Part shown: positions 49,681-58,834 of the stretch, one piece after another
Layout of the letters: each line of letters starts with the position of its first letter
Position numbering within the stretch: the first letter of the stretch is position 1
Assembly (NCBI GenBank): GCA_900074725.1
Contig: LT598461.1
Coordinates: 1,451,696-1,515,695 of the forward strand
Direction of reading: 5' to 3'
Source: Lachancea dasiensis
Lineage: Eukaryota; Ascomycota; Saccharomycetes; Saccharomycetales; Saccharomycetaceae
Length of the DNA: 64,000 nt
The notes under the pieces: generated by a model
The model's database searches: none
What the model was told of the DNA's origin: nothing
The model's input: only the letters and a program-made list of their open reading frames with translations
Translations under genes and position numbers: made by a program

Positions 49681-49852
49681 GAATATGTCCTCTATGATCT
49701 CGCTCGATCGTAATCGCACAAGCCTTTTATCTATGTCGTGCTGATCCGCATTATAGCTCAAAATGAGCACCATAACTGAGAGGCAACATACTTAAAACTA
49801 CGAGGAATGAAAACATTAAGCTCAAGCTATAAATTCTGTCATGTAGCGTACA

Positions 49853-51517
49853 TTACGGTTTACACCTGCCTGTGAAACGAGGGTACAGGGAGCAGTCTCT
49901 GACGGTAAATCTGTCGCACAGCCAGGCAAGAATACGTTCAGTACCGATACCATAACCACCATGAGGACAGGTACCGTACTTCCTCTGATCGATGAACCAG
50001 TAGTATGGGTCAGTGGCAATACCCTCACGAGCGAAACCAGCTTCCAATTCTTCGGTTGTTTCAATTCTCATTGAGCCACCTGTGATTTCACCAACGTTTG
50101 GCATTAGAACATCGACAGACTCGGTCACGTGTGGAGCATCGGGGCAACGCTTCATGTAGAATGATTTAATCTCAACAGGGAATCTAGTCAAAAATATAGG
50201 CACTCCAATCGTATCTGTCATCTTTCTTTCAGCTGCCTCAGCAATGTCGTCGCCGAACTTGAACTGTTCTCCATCCTCGTTTTCAATGCCGTGCTCGTTC
50301 AACCAGGTGATTGCGTCTTTGTAATCAAGTCTCATGAATGGCAAAGTAGGAGCTTGGAAGCCGGGGTTCAATTGCTTGACCAACGGACCGGCGATTGGGT
50401 CTTCCAAGACGTATTGGACGACCCTAGAAATTAGCTTTTCGATGTGAACAAGCATTTCGTCGAAATCTAGGAAGCATAGCTCCGCTTCGATATGAGTATA
50501 TTCAGATAAGTGTCTTCTGGTATGAGACTTTTCTGCTCTGAAAGACTCTTGAATACAGTAAACATCTCCTAAACTGGCCAGACAGGTTTCTAAGTACAGT
50601 TGAGAAGATTGTGTCAAGAAGGCTTCCTCGCCGTAGTAGTCCAGCTTGAATAGGGTAGAGCCACCTTCAACTTGAGTTTGCACCATGCATGGAGGAGTGA
50701 CCTCGGTGATGCTTTCCTCATCATAAAAACGGCGAATGGAACGCAGCAAAGATGCACGAACCTTCATCACAGCGGACAGTGTCTCGCCTCTGAGAGCGAG
50801 GTGACGCTGATCTAGCAAGAGAGATGGGTCAGCACCTTCCGCTACCTTGTTGGTATAAGCATCTTCCCCAGAGGGAGCCAATGACACGATTTCATAATAA
50901 TCGACTAGCAACTCTACACCACCGGAAGCAGTCTTTCCGTCAGGCAGCTTGCAGATTTTACCAAATAACGTGACAGTAGATTCTATCGTCAACGTGGTTG
51001 TCTGGTAGGCGAGAGCTAGGTCACCGGTGAGGACTGCTTGCAGATAGCCTGTACCATCCCGCAGTACGATAAATACATGGTTCTTGCTGGACCGCAGCCT
51101 GTGGATCCAGCCCGAAACCTTGACTCTTTCGTCAACGGCGCTGTAACTCTTCGATATTTTGGTTTTCTTAGCTTCTGGTAGAGACGGATCCTGTTGAATA
51201 GTGATGTGCAAGGCCTCCAATTTCTTAGCGGCGTCTCTCTCTTTCTGCTCTTGTTGCTTCTTATCCTGCTCGGCCTGCTTAGCCAGCTTTTTAACTAGCC
51301 CCTCGCACCCTTTGCGGGCCTTTTTCAAGGCGCTTGCAGATATTTCAACGTATCCGTCACCTTTTTCTGCGTCTTGTTTATAGACTAAAAGCTTAGGTTC
51401 TTTGCCAGCACCACGGGATTCGAACAAAGCATAGGCAGCGGTCTTGTAAGGTTGTTGTTCCGACCCCGAGGCAGAAGTACTATCCACCCCGCTCAATTCG
51501 TTGATGTACAAGGACAT
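49853..51517 (-). CDS. DED81: Cytosolic asparaginyl-tRNA synthetase
   Basis: Charges tRNA-Asn in the cytosol. The product is 554 residues, the same length as in S. cerevisiae. A Lys-rich helical N-terminal extension (about 60-115) precedes an OB-fold anticodon-binding domain (about 130-220, VSGWIHRLRSSKNHVFIVLRDG). The class IIb catalytic core has motif 2 FRAEKSHTRRHLSEYTHIEAE (about 340-360) and motif 3 GGYGIGTERILAW (about 520-532). Only 172 bp separate it from YSC83. In S. cerevisiae ARG4 lies between these two genes; it is absent here. Confidence 0.97.
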   Translation of the reverse strand: MSLYINELSGVDSTSASGSEQQPYKTAAYALFESRGAGKEPKLLVYKQDAEKGDGYVEISASALKKARKGCEGLVKKLAKQAEQDKKQQEQKERDAAKKLEALHITIQQDPSLPEAKKTKISKSYSAVDERVKVSGWIHRLRSSKNHVFIVLRDGTGYLQAVLTGDLALAYQTTTLTIESTVTLFGKICKLPDGKTASGGVELLVDYYEIVSLAPSGEDAYTNKVAEGADPSLLLDQRHLALRGETLSAVMKVRASLLRSIRRFYDEESITEVTPPCMVQTQVEGGSTLFKLDYYGEEAFLTQSSQLYLETCLASLGDVYCIQESFRAEKSHTRRHLSEYTHIEAELCFLDFDEMLVHIEKLISRVVQYVLEDPIAGPLVKQLNPGFQAPTLPFMRLDYKDAITWLNEHGIENEDGEQFKFGDDIAEAAERKMTDTIGVPIFLTRFPVEIKSFYMKRCPDAPHVTESVDVLMPNVGEITGGSMRIETTEELEAGFAREGIATDPYYWFIDQRKYGTCPHGGYGIGTERILAWLCDRFTVRDCSLYPRFTGRCKP

Positions 51518-51883
51518 CGTTAATATCTAGTTTTTTGAATATCTAAGGAAGGTTTTTCAGTTCACCACTAAATGTTAGAACTTGATTAAGGACCAAGAGT
51601 ATGAGGTTAAGACGATAACCGGAGAACTCTAAAAGTAAGAGGATCAAAAACTGCCGTTAAATAGCTCCAAGCTTTCGGAAGTCGGTACTACGACAGTTGA
51701 GTCAGGATGTGTCACCTTTTATCTGGATGTCTTCCCGTCTGAAGAGAAAAAATTTTTTCATATGGAAAACATGAAACTTGAAATATCTATCTATGAGATG
51801 TCTTGACCAAACATAGGTTGCCGGTTCTCGATCAGAAAACCTAAACCCAAAATCCAATAAAAAAACCGAATTTTGGATACAAG
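51518..51883. promoter_or_regulatory. Divergent promoter of two aminoacyl-tRNA synthetase genes with a Gcn4-type site
   Basis: The 366 bp between DED81 and the prolyl-tRNA synthetase gene contain an exact TGAGTCA at 51698-51704. This is the core site of the amino-acid-starvation activator Gcn4, roughly midway between the two start codons. Regulation by Gcn4 is inferred from the motif. Confidence 0.55.
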
Positions 51884-53920
51884 ATGTCGTTAGAGAATAG
51901 CTTTTCTAAGCTTTGCGTTTCTGCTCAGGCCGACTCGCTAGCTGTCAAATCCTTAGTCTTCAAACCGAAGACTCCTAAGTCGGCTGTCCCCGTACCCATT
52001 GTTGTTGTGGCCTTGCAAACAACCTCTACCGCATCTGCGCTAATTGCAGGTGAAACTGGTACCAAAGATCCCCGCTTGGCTCGTGATGATCTTTTTGCCT
52101 CTCATTTCAAGTGCGGGTCAGCTAAAGACTTCAATTTGGGCCATCTTCTACAAGCGGCCTCTGAATTCAAGCTCCTTCTTGATACTGCAATTGAACATTG
52201 TCAAGACGGCCAAATTTTAAAACTTAATGACGAACTCTCCATTAGCAAATCCGATTTGTCGCACTATCTGCAGCAGTTCCAACCTGTAACCGTAGATTTT
52301 TCACAAGAGGCCAAGAAGCCGATCACCAAGGCTTCCGCCAGCTCCGCCGGCTCCACCACTCCTTATATTCAGACTAAATCCGCTGCTTTAGAAGATGCAA
52401 AGCTTATCGGTATTACGGTCGACAAGAAGTTAGACTTCTCCGGTTGGTATCAACAAGTCTTAACTAAAGGTGAGATGTTAGACTACTACGATGTATCTGG
52501 CTGCTACATCTTGAGACCACCTTCATACGCTATCTGGGAGAAAATTCAGAGATGGTTCGACGACAAAATCAAGGCTATTGGTGTTGAAAATGCTTATTTC
52601 CCAATGTTTGTTTCATCTCGAGTATTGGAAAAGGAGAAGGACCACATTGAGGGGTTTGCCCCTGAAGTTGCTTGGGTTACTAGGGCGGGCTCATCAGAAT
52701 TAGAAGAGCCAATTGCAATCAGACCCACCTCGGAAACTGTCATGTACCCGTACTACGCTAAATGGATTCAATCATACAGAGACTTGCCTATCAAGCTAAA
52801 TCAGTGGAATTCGGTGGTGAGATGGGAATTCAAACATCCTCAGCCTTTCCTAAGAACCAGGGAATTTTTGTGGCAAGAAGGGCACACAGCCCATTTGACC
52901 AAAGAAGACGCCGAGGAGGAAGTTTTGCAAATATTGGACTTTTACGCTGGTGTTTACGAAGAACTGTTAGCCGTTCCGGTCATCAAAGGTAAGAAAACGG
53001 AAAAGGAGAAGTTTGCGGGTGGAGATTTCACCACAACATGTGAAGGTTACATTCCTCAGACCGGCCGTGGTATTCAAGGTGCCACCTCGCACCACTTGGG
53101 TCAAAACTTTTCTAAGATGTTCAACATAAGCGTTGAAAATCCGCTAGGTCCTGAGCATCCAAAGGTTTACGCCTACCAAAACTCTTGGGGGTTAAGCACT
53201 CGTGTCATTGGTGTTATGGTCATGATTCACTCCGACAACAAGGGTCTGGTATTGCCTCCTAGAGTAGCTCAAAACCAATGCGTGGTTCTTCCTGTTGGAA
53301 TAAACGCTAAGACTTCTGATGAGCAAAGAGCTATCATTCATCAAAAGTCCAAGGAAGTCGAGCAACGCTTGCGGGCAGCCCGCATCAGAGCATTTGGGGA
53401 CTACAATGACAATTACACTCCTGGCTGGAAATTTGCGCAATATGAGTTAAAGGGTATTCCTCTCCGGTTGGAATTTGGGCCCAAGGATATGGCTAACGAG
53501 CAAATCACCGCCGTTCGCAGAAACGATAACCGTAAGTACACTGTGAAACTGAGCGATTTGGAGACACGTATTCCCGAGATTTTAGAGGACATGCAAAAGG
53601 ACATGTTCTTGAAAGCGAAGGAACTTTTTGATTCTCACAGAGTAATTATTGAGGAGTGGAAAGATTTTGTTCCTGCTTTGAACAGAAAATGTGTCATTTT
53701 GGCCCCTTGGTGCGGTGTCACTGAGTGTGAAGAGGATATAAAGGACTCTTCTGCTAAGAAGGATGATGGAGAGGAGTTTGAAGCTGACGACAAAGCGCCA
53801 AGCATGGGCGCTAAAACCTTGTGTACACCATTCCAACAACCTCAATTGAAGAAGGATCAATTGTGTATCAAGTGCCAAAGAAAGGCTATCCAATTCACTA
53901 TGTTTGGGCGCTCGTATTAA
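51884..53920 (+). CDS. Cytosolic prolyl-tRNA synthetase (YHR020W-like)
   Basis: Charges tRNA-Pro. Of 678 residues (688 in S. cerevisiae), about 1-150 form the N-terminal domain related to YbaK/ProX editing domains. The class II core begins near 190 (FSGWYQQVLTKGEMLDYYDV) with motif 2 at VRWEFKHPQPFLRTREFLWQ (about 308-327). The anticodon-binding domain follows, and a eukaryote-type C-terminal domain with cysteines ends at FTMFGRSY. It is divergent from DED81, the same pair as YHR019C/YHR020W. Confidence 0.95.
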   Translation: MSLENSFSKLCVSAQADSLAVKSLVFKPKTPKSAVPVPIVVVALQTTSTASALIAGETGTKDPRLARDDLFASHFKCGSAKDFNLGHLLQAASEFKLLLDTAIEHCQDGQILKLNDELSISKSDLSHYLQQFQPVTVDFSQEAKKPITKASASSAGSTTPYIQTKSAALEDAKLIGITVDKKLDFSGWYQQVLTKGEMLDYYDVSGCYILRPPSYAIWEKIQRWFDDKIKAIGVENAYFPMFVSSRVLEKEKDHIEGFAPEVAWVTRAGSSELEEPIAIRPTSETVMYPYYAKWIQSYRDLPIKLNQWNSVVRWEFKHPQPFLRTREFLWQEGHTAHLTKEDAEEEVLQILDFYAGVYEELLAVPVIKGKKTEKEKFAGGDFTTTCEGYIPQTGRGIQGATSHHLGQNFSKMFNISVENPLGPEHPKVYAYQNSWGLSTRVIGVMVMIHSDNKGLVLPPRVAQNQCVVLPVGINAKTSDEQRAIIHQKSKEVEQRLRAARIRAFGDYNDNYTPGWKFAQYELKGIPLRLEFGPKDMANEQITAVRRNDNRKYTVKLSDLETRIPEILEDMQKDMFLKAKELFDSHRVIIEEWKDFVPALNRKCVILAPWCGVTECEEDIKDSSAKKDDGEEFEADDKAPSMGAKTLCTPFQQPQLKKDQLCIKCQRKAIQFTMFGRSY

Positions 53921-54020
53921 GCTGTTTGCTGATTACTGTATACTGTCACTGTATATATACTGTTATTATAATTAATTTGCATATCACAATGACAGCAGCG
54001 AAATTATGATAAGGCTCTGT

Positions 54021-55010
54021 CTACAAGTACTGTTCCCAGAAAGATGATTGCCTGATTTTTTCAAGGCTTTTTGACTGCACTTCCAAAACTCCTGCGACGT
54101 CTGTCAGGTAATGCAGACGTTCGAGATTCAAGATGTTTGACATATACGCCAAGGCTTTATCATAGCAGACACCGACGTGTGCAACACCATGTGCATCATC
54201 ACTCAGCACAAACCTCGTGCCAGCAACGGATTGAGCTAGTGTTGCGAAATCTCGATGTGGATATGGATCTCGCAAGTTTTTACGGAGTCCAGATGTATTT
54301 ATCTCAATAAGTCCGCCATAAGACGCAACTGCTTCTAAATTTCTCAACGCAAGGCCCTTTATGTCGTCCCATAATGCAGGAAACGATGCCTCAGAGGCAC
54401 GAACAGAGGTGCTCGATAGTTTCTCTACTTTCTCACCTGTTTCAGCATCAATATAGAGATCATCAGTACAGAAGAGACGGAACAGATCGAAATGTCCCAA
54501 GACAAGTGGTTTTAGCTCCCTGATGAGTTCGTACTGCTGTTCGAAGTAATCTCTTAGCAACGACCTCAAGTTGTTACCAGCAGATTTAAGTGCCCGATCC
54601 CATCCAGACCGATCAAAATCAATTGGTATACCGTTTACATGGTGAATGGACCCTATACAAAACTGGATAACTCGTTTGTTCTCCTCCATCAAGTCTTTGG
54701 CATATGCGATGTGACTCAGGTCACACCCCTCTACTTCCATTCCTATGATGATCTTTGTTGACAGGTTCCTTTTCTTAATTTGGGCAGCGTGTACTAAAAA
54801 CTTTTCGAAACTGTTTCGCAGAGTTTCCAAATCACTTTCCGCATTCCCCGTAGCTTCCTCTGGATACAGTAGCTGGGCGCTTATCCTTGGCATGTGCTCG
54901 GTTAAACAAAATAGTTCAAAATGCATATGATTGGCCCTTGCAACCACTGACTCGAGATGATCGACCCCGTGAGCCACATAGTCCAAAGAATGAGAGTGAT
55001 GGGAATACAT
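54021..55010 (-). CDS. HIS2: Histidinol-phosphate phosphatase His2
   Basis: Catalyses the eighth step of histidine synthesis, dephosphorylating histidinol phosphate. The 329-residue protein is a PHP-family metallo-phosphatase. The metal-binding motif HSHHSHS sits at the very N-terminus (MYSHHSHSLDYVAHG), with further ligands in CLTEHMP, GMEVEG, SIHHVNG, LGHFDLFR and LSDDAHG. The open frame extends upstream to a TTG at 55067. The ATG at 55010 reproduces the S. cerevisiae start (MHSHHSHS). It is convergent with the prolyl-tRNA synthetase gene, 100 bp apart, and corresponds to YFR025C. Confidence 0.96.
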   Translation of the reverse strand: MYSHHSHSLDYVAHGVDHLESVVARANHMHFELFCLTEHMPRISAQLLYPEEATGNAESDLETLRNSFEKFLVHAAQIKKRNLSTKIIIGMEVEGCDLSHIAYAKDLMEENKRVIQFCIGSIHHVNGIPIDFDRSGWDRALKSAGNNLRSLLRDYFEQQYELIRELKPLVLGHFDLFRLFCTDDLYIDAETGEKVEKLSSTSVRASEASFPALWDDIKGLALRNLEAVASYGGLIEINTSGLRKNLRDPYPHRDFATLAQSVAGTRFVLSDDAHGVAHVGVCYDKALAYMSNILNLERLHYLTDVAGVLEVQSKSLEKIRQSSFWEQYL

Positions 55011-55361
55011 GCTGATCAGATTGACTAGAAAGATGGGTGATGAGCCCTGCGAAAAACATATTGTCAATTTCAGAAAGGGATGCCGATACTTTTATGTGGA
55101 TATCATAACCTTCATGGTTTTTTTCTCAAAGCGGCATGCCCCAGAGATCACTTGACTCGGGGCCGCATTTCCTTTAATCTTGATAAACCCATTTTATCGA
55201 CTCACGTTATCTATGAGCTGCTCGATATACTGTTCAGTGTGAAGCATCGACATGCTAGTCACCAATTATCCCACTACTATATAAATTGATCTCGAGCCAC
55301 CTAAAGTGTTGGTACGGAGCATACATTGATCGAAGATTTCAAGAATGCCACCAACAGAAAA
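55011..55361. promoter_or_regulatory. Divergent promoter HIS2 / D-amino-acid oxidase, with overlapping uORF
   Basis: About 350 bp. TGACTC (55153-55158) is a partial Gcn4 site. An ATG at 55345 opens a 12-codon frame ending at TAG 55381-55383, out of frame with and overlapping the oxidase ATG at 55362. If transcribed, this uORF would compete with the main start. Confidence 0.4.
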
Positions 55362-56462
55362 ATGTCGAAAGTTGTGGTTCTAGGAGCTGGTGTATCTGCT
55401 TTGACATCAGCATTATTGCTTTTAGAGAAGTTTCCCACGGAAATTGAAAAGTTAACAATTCTAGCATCAGAATGGCCGGGCGATTATCACGCCCATGATT
55501 TTACTTCACCTTGGGCGGGTGCAAACTGGGCCAGTTTTGCGAAGAATGATGACTTGGAACAGATCAAAAGAGATAAAGTCACATATTTGAGACTCACAGA
55601 GTTGGCCAAGGACGAACCAGAATCAGGTGTCAAACCTTACATACTCAAGAGATGCGTTCCAAGGAGCAGCGAAAAGCCATGGTATATCGAAGAGAAATTT
55701 GTCAAAAATATCAAAACGCTGAGTGAACAAGAACTACGCTTCAGGAACCTTGATCCGGAACTTTATTACGGCTATGAGTTCTCGAGTTTTACCATCACTC
55801 CCACTGTCTATAACACCTATCTTTTGTCAAAGATACGTAAGCTAGGAGGAAGCGTGCAGCGAATCCCTCGTTTGGACTTGATTACAGATGTGGTATCGAC
55901 GATTGGGTACGTTCCTGAACTTGTAGTAAACGCAACGGGAGTGAATGCCGGTAAGCTGCTCAGATGTTGGGAGCCTGAGGAGCTAGAGAGAGTTCACCCT
56001 GTTAAGGGCCAGATTTTACAAATCTACGAGGATTTGCCTTACCAGGTTATGGTAGAAGAGCTGCCAGAAGAATTGAATTGCAGAGCAGATCAATTCTTAA
56101 ATATTTTCCCTCGCGCCGAGGGTGGGTGCATTGTGGGAGGCATCTTCAAAAAGGGTGACTGGTCAAACACTATTGATGAAAAGTTAAATGAGAGCATTCT
56201 GCGAGTTTGTAGATACCATGTCCCAGAGCTAAAATCGGCGACCATTTACAACACTTACGTAGCTCTGAGACCTGCTCGTGAAGGTGGTGTTAGAATTGCA
56301 CTCTCTACTTACGCGATAGAAGATATTTCGAGGCCTCTCAAAGTCATTCATAACTACGGCATTGGTGGCGCAGGTTATCAATCGTCCTATGGTAGTGCTT
56401 GGGAAGTTTGTGAGCTTGCGGCAGAGGTTCTTGACACCAGAAAGAAGTGGGCAAAATTATGA
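55362..56462 (+). CDS. D-amino-acid or D-aspartate oxidase (FAD, peroxisomal)
   Basis: DAO-family flavoenzymes deaminate D-amino acids to 2-oxo acids, giving ammonia and hydrogen peroxide. The 366 residues start with a dinucleotide-binding segment, VVVLGAGVSALTSALL. HDFTSPWAGANW is the DAO flavin-region motif, and VVNATGVNAGKL and GVRIALS lie further on, with HNYGIGGAGYQSSYGSA close to the end. The last three residues are AKL, a functional variant of the PTS1 peroxisomal signal. The exact substrate cannot be decided from sequence. The ATG at 55362 is the first in frame. S. cerevisiae has no equivalent gene at this locus, between HIS2 and ECO1. Confidence 0.9.
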   Translation: MSKVVVLGAGVSALTSALLLLEKFPTEIEKLTILASEWPGDYHAHDFTSPWAGANWASFAKNDDLEQIKRDKVTYLRLTELAKDEPESGVKPYILKRCVPRSSEKPWYIEEKFVKNIKTLSEQELRFRNLDPELYYGYEFSSFTITPTVYNTYLLSKIRKLGGSVQRIPRLDLITDVVSTIGYVPELVVNATGVNAGKLLRCWEPEELERVHPVKGQILQIYEDLPYQVMVEELPEELNCRADQFLNIFPRAEGGCIVGGIFKKGDWSNTIDEKLNESILRVCRYHVPELKSATIYNTYVALRPAREGGVRIALSTYAIEDISRPLKVIHNYGIGGAGYQSSYGSAWEVCELAAEVLDTRKKWAKL

Positions 56463-56790
56463 CCTGCTTCGACAAGAAACTTTGAAATACCGCATTTCAC
56501 ATAATTTTGCTGATAGGCGCCTTTTCATCGGAGACAATGCTATAACCCAAATCTATCCGGCTCGGCCCAGACATAAACTCAATAGTTCTCTCGAGAGAAT
56601 AATTTTGGTACGACTGCAAAAGGATAACGCGTGACGCTTCTAAAGTTAAATTGTAAATTCTAGTTGATTGGTATGTAGCAGACATGGTAAAATAGAAGTT
56701 ATTACTTACATGCTTACTGGGGTTAGGGGGAAGAAAATCATTGCCACGCAAGCTAGTCCGTTGGCGGTACAAAAATTCTGAAGCAAGAAC

Positions 56791-56863
56791 TGGACGAGAC
56801 CGGAGTCGAACCGATGACCTCTCCCATGCTAAGGGAGCGCGCTACCAACTACGCCACACGCCC
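56791..56863 (-). tRNA. tRNA-Ala(AGC)
   Basis: The complement gives a 73-nt tRNA: acceptor GGGCGTG, D arm GCGTAGTTGGTAGCGC, anticodon loop TTAGCAT, T loop GGTTCGACTCC and 3' end TCGTCCA. It is nearly identical to the S. cerevisiae tRNA-Ala(AGC) and has no intron. Confidence 0.95.
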
Positions 56864-56922
56864 ATTGTGTAAACTGCATTTGGCTTGTAAACCAATATAA
56901 AACTCTGATGAAATCATTTTTT

Positions 56923-57310
56923 TGTCCTGAACAGTAATTACAATCTCAACTTAAAGGACAAAAGCTCTAAAGGACGACGAGAATCAGTAGACCTTATTAG
57001 TATTCACTATTAACTGACTAATTCCAATATCTCATATTCCTATTTGTTTTGATCCACCGGCCACTTCTTGTGTGTTTCCCCTCGGCCGGATTCAACCCTG
57101 AGGAAGGTCACGTTGACGTACAACCTCCGAGTTGTCTTGTAATCTCGAGCGAATCTCAGGCTGTTAAATTCGTGTCACTTATCCATTCTGGTCCATAGGC
57201 TAGTCCTCGAGCCATGGCCATCAATAATGACAGGAACAATAATAATGGCAAGACATGCGGCCAGAGACATGTCAATGAGTCCAGGTAGCTATAGGGTACT
57301 TTCGAGATAT
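56923..57310 (-). mobile_element. Decayed solo LTR B of the Ty3/Gypsy-like family
   Basis: Begins TGTCCTGAACAGTAATTACA, 60 bp upstream of the tRNA-Ala 5' end, the usual location for Ty3-type insertion. It shares TTAGTATTCACTATT with LTR A. It shares GATCCACC with LTR C, and the block ending GAGTTGTCTTG aligns with GAGTTATCTTA there. The right boundary is uncertain. Confidence 0.6.
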
Positions 57311-57510
57311 TTGGAGCGAGTCAGTGTCGACAGTACTTAGCTTGCTGCCCTGTTGTTTCAATTGTTGATAGACGTCGTGAATCATATTCTGAATTTTTAT
57401 TTGACAACTATTGAGGCGAGTCGGTGTTTTTAGTAGTTAATTCGCTGAATTCATTGTTCAACTTGATAGCGAGCATTGAGATTAGACATATATTAAATAT
57501 CTGAGTTCTT
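57311..57510 (+). repeat. Diverged 100-bp tandem duplication next to LTR B
   Basis: Two copies of about 100 bp start at 57311 (TTGGAGCGAGTCAGTGT) and 57411 (TTGAGGCGAGTCGGTGT). They stay recognisable over most of their length, for example AGTACTTAGCTTGCTG against AGTAGTTAATTCGCTG. The function is unknown. Confidence 0.6.
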
Positions 57511-57514
57511 ATTA

Positions 57515-57963
57515 TCTCTTTGTGATTATTTCGACCATGATGTTAATCCACTGGATGGACCAAAAAGTCGGTATTTATACAAAAATTCAAGCCCGGTGCA
57601 AACGTTTCGTCAGGGCTTCCAAAATTAATATATTATACATCGATAGAGTAGTCAGACGTTCTACCAGACCATACTTGGAGCATCATCCGATCCATCGGGC
57701 GACTAATTCAAGATCTTTAAGCTCATTTGTTTCACCGGCGTTTTGATATCACTTTGTACAGCACTGTCACGATTGCTCTCAATAGTTTGGCAATCGAGCG
57801 CTCTAAAATAGCAAATGAAGTTCTCTTATATCGTTCCAACATGATTAAAACAGCAGCCTATAAAACGACTCCGGTTGGCTCTTTGTTACTATTTTGGAGT
57901 ATGACTGGTTCATATCTGGGATGTATTGCCATCATTTCTGTAAAGTTCGGGCGGGAAATTCTG
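57515..57963 (+). repeat. Dispersed repeat, copy 2 (unknown family)
   Basis: Partner of 33686-34286: same left end (TCTCTTTGTGATTA, then TATTTATACAAAA) and same right end (GGGCGGGAA...TCTG). Small open frames inside it have no recognisable product. Confidence 0.4.
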
Positions 57964-58834
57964 GGGCGCATTTAAGGCTGGATAACACGACAATTACACC
58001 CAGCGGCCCATTTGCTTCCGCTTTACAAATATACTGTTAGGTAATTGAAATGGCCGGCCAGGTATATCTGTGTTCTCTTTCCCTCTCTCTTTCGTTCGCA
58101 TTGATTGATTATTCACCTTGCACAATCTTGCCTTACTGACTACGGCCAGTATCACTTGGTAGTATTCTGACCACCTTTTAATGTCAACTATTATGCAACT
58201 CGATTCTATTCAAACATTACTAGATCATCACCATTCGGTAGTATCAACTATATGTTTCCCCTCCATCTAACCTAACTTCGGGAAACAATATATCCACGCA
58301 AGAGCCTCTAGTTATTTTGTGATGTCCGACGAGGCAAGTCCAGATTAACTCATGATATTTCATCAATGCCCCATGGCTACGCGCAGCTGTCAAAGTCCTC
58401 GCTCATGATCTTTCTTTATCCTCCTTCCTGTCGTTCGGCCACGCATTATTATTTTGCCAGGTGCTTGGTGTTCAAGTGCGTTATATTACAACATGTATTG
58501 GCGTTTGACAGTATTGTGGGTTATGAGAGTACATATCAGATACTCCAGATAAATAAAACTCATCGGGCTTGCTTCTCTTGTTCTGATGGCCAAAGACGTG
58601 GAACTCCACTTTGTATGGTTGTTTTTTTTAGGTGGTCAATCTGAAGCAACGGATCTGTAACAATCTATATTTTTCACTTTCCATCAACACTCTATTGTTC
58701 CGATTCCATCCATCAACGAAGGGCGTGGCATCAATGCTAGATCCCAGGGTATCATAGCTTTGTCCCCAGTTGTTCCTACAGGCAGGTAAGTAATTGGCTA
58801 GGGCTCTAATCTGCATCCGGATTGAGGTAACATT
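57964..58834. other. Gene-free 5' flank of ECO1
   Basis: About 870 bp with no convincing frame. It contains a pyrimidine tract near 58073-58096 and a poly-T near 58620. Presumably the right end holds the ECO1 promoter. Confidence 0.35.

Noticed and set aside
57522-57975. Two frames of 74 and 82 codons near tRNA-Ala
   Set aside because: They fall in the dispersed repeat and have no recognisable product; the first ATG of one is at its edge only by chance.
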